Shown here piece after piece: positions 54,106 to 64,000 of a stretch of 64,000 nucleotides of DNA. How positions within the stretch are numbered: position 1 is the first letter of the stretch; the number at the start of each line of letters is the position of its first letter. Source of the DNA: Mangifera indica (lineage: Eukaryota > Streptophyta > Magnoliopsida > Sapindales > Anacardiaceae); contig NC_058137.1 of the NCBI RefSeq assembly GCF_011075055.1, positions 868,001-932,000 of the forward strand, given 5' to 3'. The translations under genes were made by a program, and so were the position numbers. Under the pieces are notes generated by a model that had not been told where the DNA came from, did no database searches, and worked only from the letters and a program-made list of their open reading frames with translations.

Positions 54106-55831
54106 ATGGACAAGTACGAGAAGCTGGAGAAGGTCGGAGAAGGCACGTACGGAAAAGTTTACAAGGCCAAGGACAAGACGACTGGCCAATTGGTCGCTCT
54201 TAAAAAAACAAGACTTGAAATGGACGAAGAAGGCATTCCTCCGACCGCTCTGAGAGAAGTATCTCTTCTTCAAATGCTATCTCAATCTCTTTACGTTGTT
54301 CGCCTTCTCTGCGTTGAACACGTGGATTCTTCACAAAAATCCTCCGCCAATCCGAGTCCCGATTCGGCTTCGATTCGAAACCCTAGTTCTAATGATAAAT
54401 CGAATCTTTATTTAGTCTTTGAATATCTCGACACTGATCTGAAGAAGTTTATTGATTCGCATCGTAAGGGCCCAAATCCTAGGCCTCTTCCGCCGACTTT
54501 GATTCAGAGCTTCTTGTACCAGCTTTGTAAAGGGGTGGCTCACTGCCACAGTCACGGTGTTCTTCATCGGGATCTCAAGCCGCAGAATCTTCTTCTGGAC
54601 AAAGAGAAAGGGATTCTGAAGATCGCTGATCTTGGTCTTGGCCGTGCCTTTACTGTTCCTCTCAAGAGCTACACTCACGAAATTGTTACTCTCTGGTACA
54701 GGGCTCCTGAGGTCCTCCTTGGTTCCACGCATTACTCTACTGCTGTTGATATGTGGTCCGTTGGTTGTATTTTCGCTGAAATGGTGAGAAGGCAGGCATT
54801 GTTTCCTGGCGACTCTGAGTTTCAGCAGTTGCTTCATATTTTCAGGTATTTTATTCTTCTGCCCATTTCCCTTTTTTATGGGTTTCAGTTGTATGGCGAC
54901 CCGTGCTTGTGAATATTAATCAAATTCACCATTTATTGATAATTTGTTCGTTTAGATTATTCTCCCCTCAATTCGCTTTGTCATTGTGTTCATTTAGATT
55001 GTAATTTCAGTTTGTTTTGCATGAAGTTGAAGCAATCAACTATCATGGTCTTCACTCTTCAACATTTACTATCTCTGATGCAAGAGATTTTTATGGTTTT
55101 TTTTTTTTTTATAACTTTGAAGGTTGCTGGGAACTCCAACGGAGAAACAGTGGCCGGGTGTTACCACTCTGCGGGATTGGCACGTGTATCCAGTGTGGGA
55201 GCCTCAAAACTTGGCGCGTGCTGTTCCTTCCCTGTGTCCTGAAGGAGTAGACCTTCTATCGGTAATTGTTTTCTTGAATATATGTTGGCTCTTCATTTTA
55301 TTATTTCTTGATTTTGGGATCATGAAAACTAAATACACTACTACTCATAATAGCAATTCTGGATTTCGTTTTTGACTAGACTCAAAAATTGTTCAGCCAG
55401 ACTCTTTCGACTGATATGGTGCTCTAGATTTCACCCATCTGAACTCAGTTGTAGAGATGATGTGGATCATGCAATTCTAATGTTCTCCTATAATTTCATA
55501 TTTCATATATCTATAGTCTAAACCAACTTAAACTTGCCACTGTTTGAATTGACAAAATACAATCTTTACACTATTTATTCGGATGACTCTGGACAATCTT
55601 TAACTACTAGATTAGTTGCCTTAAAGAATTTTCCTGTGGGATGAATAGCTATTGCTCATTGGTGCTTTGGTGTAGTATACTTTGATTTTTGGCTTCATTT
55701 TCTAATTAATTATTTTTTGGTGTGCTTTGATATTGTAGAACATGCTCAAGTATAATCCGGCAGACAGAATCTCAGCCAAAGCAGCCATGGACCATCCCTA
55801 TTTTAGCAGCCTTGACAAGTCGCAATATTGA
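54106..55831 (+). CDS. CDKB1: Cyclin-dependent kinase B1
   Basis: Exons 54106..54845, 55123..55261 and 55739..55831 give 323 residues. CDKB1 is the plant-specific mitotic CDK active from S to M phase, also needed for stomatal and other asymmetric divisions. The cyclin-binding helix reads PPTALRE (45-51), the B1 signature (PPTTLRE would indicate B2). Other landmarks are GEGTYG with Thr14/Tyr15 as inhibitory sites, catalytic Lys33, HRDLKPQN at 154-161, DLG in place of DFG at 175-177, and the T-loop Thr190 in [15 protein letters not shown]. The loop after CVEHV (about 74-99: Ser/Pro/Asn-rich) is longer than in the Arabidopsis proteins as I recall them, explaining the length above their 309-311. 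The ATG at 54106 begins the conserved [19 protein letters not shown] at 55993-55998 may be the polyadenylation signal. Confidence 0.96.
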
Positions 55832-56279
55832 AGTTGCACTGCTGCCTCTCTACTTGAAGTTATTTTTTTTGTTATTACATATAGTATGGTTTTGTTCGTT
55901 GTCATCATCTTGCTGATTTCACCAATTGAACAATGTATTTTGATTCAGAAAGTGTTGTGTAATGCCAGTTGAATTGCTTCAAAGAGTGCATGAATAAACC
56001 AAAATCCGAATATTGTCCTGGCTGGATAACAGCCTACAAGACCGAGAGTAGATGTTCTTGAAACTATCTGTTATCATGTGCATTTCCTCAAAGTTGGATT
56101 CAATCGAAGTTAATCTCAAACAAGACGTAGTTTGAGATTGATTCAAATTTGAAATGTTTGAAAATATTTATGGAAACAAGTATTTGGCTCGTTCAATCCG
56201 AACTGCAATTTAAGCTTCACAGTTTGGATTGAATCTAATCGTAGTTATTTTATTATAGTATTAATAGTGGGTATTGTCA

Positions 56280-57030
56280 CCAACACCCTTAGGATTTGAA
56301 GGCAGAATAGTGCATTGAATTGACATGGTGCTTTTGAGTGGCATGGTTGGGCATGCCTGGACAGTGTTCTAGAGGAGGTGCTTGGAATGTTGTTAGATAT
56401 GTTTAGCATTGGCGAATGTCAAAGAGAGAGGGCATTGGTGACAATATAATCGAGTGTGCAAGAGGTGCGCACAACCCAATAATTGGGCTAACTTGAGCAC
56501 TGCAAGGCACGGTGTTTAAGGAATTGATAGTCAAATGCATGGCATGGGTAGACACTCGGCATGCAAACACGACAAAAGTATAACCTGTGCAAGCGAGGCA
56601 GGATGATTGTGGGGTGTGGGAGCAAGCGGAACGCGTGGTAAAGAGCAGTTAGGACACAGATTGGGTGGCTAGGATTTGCTACTGACTAGTAGGTTGGCTA
56701 GATAGCACTAAGGTGAGTGTGTTGAAAATGAGATAAGCAAAGATATTGGGTATCTTTAAGCGTTTATGCTGTACTTGAGAAGCGATTGTGCTGGGCATTT
56801 AGATAAGCACTTGGGCTGGAATAGTTGTGTTTGTCTAGATTAGGCAGTTACTGGGACAAAGGGATTTGGGAATGTCTTAAGCAGTTGGGAATGTCAATTG
56901 CCATGTTTTAATGTTTGAATTCAAGCATAATATTGTCTCAACTGATTTGTAACTGTTGTTCCTATATAAAGGTCACCCATTGTGGTATTGTGCAAGTTGA
57001 ATGAACTGAGAGTTGATGGTTAATTTGGTC
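56280..57030. repeat. Possible solo LTR or other retroelement remnant
   Basis: This block is clearly richer in G than the flanking AT-rich repeat, has no open frame of note, and near its right end carries CCTATATAAAGGTCACCC followed by TTGTGCAAGTTG, like the promoter and transcript start of a plant LTR. I could not define terminal TG/CA ends or a target duplication, so the call is tentative. Confidence 0.3.
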
Positions 57031-57089
57031 TAGATTGTATTAAAGTTAAAACTTGTATTAATCCTAAACCGAATTGACTCAAAATTGAA

Positions 57090-57350
57090 TCAGGTGAATC
57101 GTGTTTGGTCATGATTATTTGAATCAAATTAACTCAGTTCAAATTTTCCTTTGGTGACATTGTTCTTTCCATCGATAATTCTATTTATTATTTCGGTAAT
57201 ATCATTTATCCCGTTGATTAACAACTCTCTTGCGACATCTCTGACAAAATATAATGAGCTTGAATTGACCATTGTTGATTTGAGCTAAGCTTGACCTAGT
57301 TTATGTCTCGATTTGATTTGACTCAAATCCAACTCTATCAATCACTATAG
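57090..57350. repeat. Dispersed degenerate repeat, copy 3
   Basis: The copy contains TTGGTGACATTGTTCTTTCC, GGTAATATCATTTATCCCGT and AATGAGCTTGAATTGACC, then TTTGACTCAAATCCAACTC. The order of words parallels the copies at 34065 and 38790. Confidence 0.4.
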
Positions 57351-57954
57351 GGTCAATCCGGGTCTATAAACATTGGGCAGGAATATATCTATGGTGATAG
57401 ATGCATGATACTGGCCAAAACTGGTGATATATCTATGTTGGTTACTCCAAGGCAGGCCCCCTCCCCATTTTAAGCACTAAACAGAAAACAAACTAAACAA
57501 ATATCAGCAGAAGGAAACTGCAAAATTAGGTAAGGTAGATGAAGTGGTTGAGATAAAATCAAATCAAAATCAAAACTATATAGATAAGAATTAGAATAAG
57601 AATAAGAATAAGAATTGTAAGAATGTGCATGGAAATCGGAGGCTTATTTATTCTTTGTCCTCTCCAGCAATTCTTATTGCTTGTCAAATTCCTCTCATCT
57701 CAACCATTAAAAACCATGGTCAATAACCTCCTAATATATCTCAACTCCAACAATTTTCTCTTCGGATTTGCTTTCTTTTTCCACAACCCAACTGACCTTT
57801 CTTTGTATTTTTCTCATTCATTTTCTTCTTTCTCTTGGTTATTTTAGGAAATTGGTAATGTGTTGTTCAAGGAAGATAGGATGATTGAAAGATAGTGAAA
57901 AAAAGGTAGACAAAGTAGCAGAATCTTAAAGCAGAGAGACGAGAAGAGAAAAAG

Positions 57955-59115
<1,161 letters not shown>

Positions 59116-60034
59116 CAGCAGAACCAACATTGTAATAAGTTCAAGTGACGGAGAAGCTGCCTCATTAAGTTTCAGAACCCTTTTTCTTCTGTCATAGTTT
59201 CAATTCATGTAACGGAGCAAAAACTGTGTATATATACCTAACGGGTGTAATTTTCCTTGTACCTTAAAACTAATAACCATCAATCAACCAGAATGCTAAT
59301 TGATCACACGAATCACTTGGATCCTTGTTTTGATTTCACTGTATAACTGTATTATGCTTTTGCAATATGGATTTCTTTCAAATAGTTCTATAGTTCTTAT
59401 AATTAAGATTAGATTTAAATCAAACTGACTCATTGTTAGATTTAAAAGAGTTGAACTCAAGTTGAGATGATCCAAACTCGAGTTTAAATTGAGCCAGGTT
59501 GACTCTAGCAAGTTGCAGCAAAGTCATCATCAACATATCCTTCTTCTATGACAATTTTTAATTTTAACATGGCTTTTTCTTCTTTTTGGCTTCACTCTAA
59601 GGATTTTTTTAATCTCTAAAAACCATTATTTTTCCTTTTTGACACTAGACGCTAGCAATAGTTTTTCTAATGATCTCATCGCCAGCTCAGGCTAGGCCCC
59701 GTTTGGGTTAAAAGCTCCACTCAAATCCCCGAACCCAGCTGCGGTGAATATATATGTACTCTAAGCATGCATGAAATGATCAAGAGAGCAATTTTTTTTC
59801 TTCCATTTCTTTGAGACTGAGCAAACAGAATAGAAATTAGAGTACATACAACAAGACATTGCAAGATTTCACTTCATTTCAATAGGCAGCCTATATACCA
59901 GAGTTCTAATCTACAAACAAATATATTCCAGTTTAATCATCTAAAAATACAATGTGGAAGCACTTAGATATCTAATTATACATAAAAGTTTATCCAATTT
60001 GCAGTGCAGATCGCTCAACAGAATTATGGGATGT
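59116..60034. other. Intergenic between convergent PP1 and WD40-like genes
   Basis: Both 3' UTRs lie here. The centre (59390-59520) has degenerate repeat words of the TTTAAATTGAGCC type. No gene seen. Confidence 0.6.
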
Positions 60035-62545
60035 TCAATTAGACCATACATGAACAAGCCCATGTGTGTTTCCAGTGTAGATCTCGTTGCGGTCTTCATC
60101 ATAGAAAAGCGATGTAATGTCTTCCAAAGCCTCTGAAACTCTGGTTCTTATCTGGGAGGATCGCTTCAACTTCTTTGAGCTGACAACAGGCCCAACACTA
60201 CTGCTGCATTCATCAACCTTGGAACTGCCACTTGTTGCATTAATTTTAGCCAGACATTTCCCAGTCAAGATACTGCTGACGTTAATTGATCCAGCTGCAT
60301 TAGAAAGAAAATAATGAGACAACAGCTCCCACCCCTAAGATTGTCTTCACTGAATCACAGATTAACATTTTTTGACAGAATACAAAGGGCAGGCCGGACT
60401 GTTAGCCATGATAGTGCAGCAACCAGTTTCTTTGGTTAATATTTCCATCAACCAAACAGTAAATTAGCCAAAGTTGGTCATGGAGATGGATGACCTAAAT
60501 TATGTTATATATAGCAAGGTGAATTCTTAGGTGATTTACCTAACCTTCAAACGACAACCATATGGATTAAAACAGCCAACATATTGGTCAAAGGTAAGAA
60601 ACTGCCAATAGTAATATATATTAATTTCTATTTAACTATTTATTAATCATTCTTAAATTATATGTTTCAAAAATATGAACCACAATAAGCTAAAGCTAAT
60701 AAAGTTCCAAATGAAATTTGATGAGACAATTACAATCCAGACAACTTTCTGAACATGAGTCATTAGCATATTTACTCATATATGTTACCCAAATGAAGTA
60801 AAAGAATTACCGTTTCCTTCCATCCATTTATCCTCAGGTTCAGCCTTGCAGTAAGAAATAATAAGATCCTGGTCACTTGTTATATAAATGTTATTTGTGT
60901 TACAGTCTGGATGCCACAGGAGGTGATCCTCAAATGAAGTTACAAGCTCCCCTCGAAAGTTCCATACAGAAACAGTTCGATTTCTGAAGGTTAAGAATAA
61001 CTGGTTTTCATACAGAAAAATAAATGCTGATGGAGTCATGAACTCTGTACTATTAACTTCCATCAGCTCAGCATTTCGAACCTGTGCACAATGTAGACAT
61101 TTATGTAAGGTGTACAAATATTGAGGTTTCAAGTGAGTGGCTAAAAAAGACAATAGAACTTACATCGAGAATCTGGAGATTCTCATTTTCTTGCTTGACA
61201 AGAAGCTTCTCATTGAACTGTTCAATAAAGTCCACCTTCTTATTTCGATGAAGGAGATGGTAGAAAGACTTCAGAACAGTGCCATCTTCTATAGACAGAA
61301 TCTTGAGGGGAACATGACTAATAGATCTATTGAAAATCAATAACATGATGCCTGGACTGTTACAGGTAAAGTAGATAGATTGGAGTAAGAATAACACTTA
61401 AGAGGTATGATGAATAAACACATAAGAAAGAAAATTTTGCAGCCAAACTAATCTTAGTAATTTGGTTCTCTGAGAGAGATATTACCTTATCTTGATCTCT
61501 TGTACGTTTTTATCTGATATAGAATACAGCATAGTATAGTTTTTCAAGTCAAACACCTTGTATATACTGTCAACATAAATCAATAGTTAGCATCTAAATT
61601 TGATGAAATAACAAAAAATACAAGATTTGGAATTGGAATGTACCTATCTTGTGCAGAGTAAGTTAGGACTTTTCCATTAACATCATCAAACTCCACAAAG
61701 CCAGGCCATTTCAGTGACTCTGATTCAAAAAGAGCAAAACCCGCATCCGGCTTACCCCTTTTTATATACCTAACCATTTCAAAACAGATACAATCAGCAA
61801 CAGACTAATGGATTGGCAAGGAAAAGAAAAGCAAAAAGCGAAGAAAAAAACACACTCAATCCTTGTGGATCTGCATTTCAGAGAGCTGAAATTATCCGAG
61901 GCATAAACAGAAACAGTGATAAGTGAATCATTATTCTTGTTGTAAAACAGACTTCGAATGACTTCATCAGGACTAACATTGAGAAAACAAATCCTCCTGT
62001 TTGTTTCTGCATTTAGAACAGGCAACAATGAGAGCTAACTAATTTGAACATTATTACAAACTGAATTCAAAAACCTAATATAGTAAATCTAATCATACCT
62101 CTACTGAAAGCTGCACAGACACCAGAGTGTGCGAGAGCAAAGACAATGTCACTAGCGGAGACAATCTCAATTACTTTAGTTCTCTTCATTAGAAAAGGCA
62201 AAACCAAGGGACAATGACCCTTGGGATCATGGGTGTCATATTCCTCCTGATGCAGATTCAAAAAATAAGTTAAAAAACAAAAACAAAACTTTCTTACATG
62301 TAAAAAAATAAAAGAAAATATAGAATGATTGAAGTAAAGTAAAGTACCACCAACTGCATGTTTCGAAACCTTTCTTGTGCATTACTGATGTTAAAAGCCC
62401 GATCTCTCTTGGATGAAATCTCACGCCTTTGAAGCTTTTTGACACTATTTAAGAATCCATCGGGACGAACCCTTTTCTTCGCCAAAACCCTTTTACCAGA
62501 ACAGGGCCTTGGACTGGCTGAAATTCTTCTCCCTAATCCTTCCAT
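60035..62545 (-). CDS. WD40/transducin-like protein, function unknown
   Basis: Exons 62545..62348, 62246..62099, 62006..61856, 61769..61644, 61566..61486, 61356..61164, 61081..60811 and 60294..60035 give 475 residues with frame kept throughout. The basic N-terminus (GRRISASPRPCSGKRVLAKK, then VKKLQRREISSKRDRAF) could direct it to the nucleus. Low-similarity beta-propeller blades follow: GHCPLVLPFLMKRTKVIEI, FALAHSGVCAAFSR, FLNVSPDEVIRSLFYNKNND, VYKVFDL-like YKVFDLKNYTMLYS, NQLFLTFRNRTVSVWNFRGE, and the terminal EIYTGNTHGLVHVWSN. Only the last two resemble classical WD repeats. It matches my memory of Arabidopsis At3g54190, annotated only as a transducin/WD40-like protein and located beside CDKB1;1. 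ATG at 62545 is the first in frame. A telo-box-like AAACCCTAA lies just upstream (about 62549-62557) and a site II TGGGCC at 62813-62818. Confidence 0.9.
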
Positions 62546-64000
62546 CACAAAACCCTAATTTTAACCTAATCTAATTTATGCAGAAAATTTTACTAAAACA
62601 TCGACTCACTGGCCTCTCCTCTCGTTCCTTCACTTCTCTGACGTCTTGTATTGTAAATTTGTACCGCTTTATAAGCAGCAGAAGAAGAAGACGAAGAAGA
62701 AGAGATTTTGAGAAGAACTGGAGAAGGCAAACCTCTGAGCTATTTTTAAATTTAATTTATAATTAAATAGGAGTTGAATTTAATTTCAGATGGACTCAGC
62801 CGGACTGCCAATTGGGCCTGGCCGCTCAAATCAAAATACAAATTTTAAAAATATAAAATAATTACCATAATTAAAAATAAATAATGCATCTTTTGTTAAT
62901 TATAATATTATATGAATTTTTTTAATATTATAACAAATATGATTAAAAATACCAATTAAATTGATTTATAAATATTCTAAAAATGGAATACAATTGAAAA
63001 AATAAATCAATGCATTATCGGCCTATATTTATAGTATTAGATTCGATATGAACTATTTAATTTATTTTTATAATAAATCAAATTTGAGTTGATTTGAATA
63101 TTAAAATTACAATCATTTAGATCAAATATAAAGTTAAGTTTTTTTATTTATTTAAGTTTAAGTCTCAATTTATTGATTTCGAATTAACCTTAAATTAAAT
63201 TTTATTCAATTTTATTGGATCAAATTCAACCTTAAATATTAAATCGGGTAATTATTAATTAATTTCTTCTATACACATAAATTTTGATGTATTTATTTTG
63301 TCCTACCTCAACTTTATATATAAAAGTTTGTGAATTTATTAAATATATTTCTTATAATAATACAATAATGTAGGCATATATGATTATGAATAAATGCTTT
63401 TATAGAACAAATAATATAATTGCATTGTTACTAAATGATTAACCCTTTTCTCAGAGACACTCTTTTTCTTCTCCTTTTATGGTGGTTGTTCATTTTTTAC
63501 GACAATTTCTTTTCTCTAATAAAATAAAATAATATATAATTTTATATATAAATAATAATATATTATTTTATTTTTAAATTAAAATAAACCAATTATATAG
63601 TAATATATTATTTTTTATATACAAAATTATGTATATAACACTTTTCTTCATTAATGTTATTGTTTACTAATTTAAACTTAAACTAATCATTTTAAATTTA
63701 AACTAAAAATAAACTAATTTTTATTTAAACTCAATTCGATTTAAATATATTTTTACTTATCATAAAACTAATAACTAGATGTGGTAATGAGCCATATCAA
63801 CTTGTTCAACATGACTCATAAATTTCAAACACAACTAAAGTTTGCTATGATTGCAAATTTTCGGATCATGCCTAGGTCCGTGAATAAAACAAGTTGTGTC
63901 AAAATTTTATAAGAAGGGCCATTAAGAATAATTATTAATAAAAAAATTCAAAAAAAATATTGATAACAAGTGGATCTACAAGAACATCCATGGAGACATG
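62546..64000. other. Upstream region of the WD40-like gene and AT-rich spacer
   Basis: The first ~280 bases are the WD40-like gene's leader and promoter, including a GAAGAAGAA-type run at about 62680-62705. From 62830 to the window edge the sequence is very AT-rich with degenerate TTTAAATTTAAAC-type repeats. No gene seen. Confidence 0.6.

Larger units (their letters stand above)
55832..57954. other. Intergenic between CDKB1 and PP1
   Basis: This holds the CDKB1 3' UTR, then degenerate repeat sequence flanking a GC-richer block at 56280-57030, and the PP1 promoter with an (AATAAG)n run at about 57594-57616. No supported gene. Confidence 0.6.

Noticed and set aside
62578..62766. Arg-rich open frame upstream of the WD40-like gene
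   Set aside because: It is the translation of a GAAGAAGAA-type repeat in the leader region on the opposite strand.

Overview
The window is nuclear DNA of a flowering plant, almost certainly a eudicot. It is AT-rich. Genes are split by GT-AG introns, intergenic spacers are long and full of degenerate repeats, and every recognised protein is closest to an Arabidopsis-type family member. I cannot name the species. I saw no rRNA, tRNA, CRISPR array or prokaryotic feature.

Layout, left to right. SCARECROW (minus, 3' end cut by the window edge) is followed by an organellar FolD-type methylenetetrahydrofolate dehydrogenase/cyclohydrolase (plus), a 15-exon GOLD-domain protein (minus), PECT1 ethanolamine-phosphate cytidylyltransferase (plus), a LURP-one-related gene (minus), a PBL8-type receptor-like cytoplasmic kinase (minus) and plastid ribosomal protein bL17c (plus). 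After a 7.3 kb spacer come a second LURP-one-related gene of LOR8 type, cofactor-independent phosphoglycerate mutase, the mitotic kinase CDKB1 and a type-1 protein phosphatase carrying a one-base frameshift (all plus). A WD40/transducin-like protein (minus) is the last gene. Exon joins were deduced by hand from splice sites and reading frame. For ten of the eleven genes with both ends in the window the coding length is divisible by three; the exception is the phosphatase.

The genes do not form a pathway. They look like a piece of ancestral eudicot gene order. From memory, SCR, bL17c, the WD40 gene and CDKB1;1 lie together on Arabidopsis chromosome 3 (At3g54180-54220), while CDKB1;2, LOR8, FOLD1 and PECT1 lie together on chromosome 2 (At2g38620-38670). 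Here both sets are interleaved in one segment.

The non-genic part is richer than it first appears. I found three long-terminal-inverted-repeat elements of Mutator-like design (one with a perfect 9-bp target duplication), a 405-bp hairpin MITE with a perfect 8-bp duplication inside a PECT1 intron, a 1.0-kb hAT-like element with GGCCCGGCCC-rich ends and an 8-bp duplication, decayed tandem LTR-like units, and a dispersed degenerate repeat family. I found no convincing undescribed biochemical system. The items most worth following are the phosphatase frameshift, the hairpin elements and the uncharacterised GOLD-domain gene.
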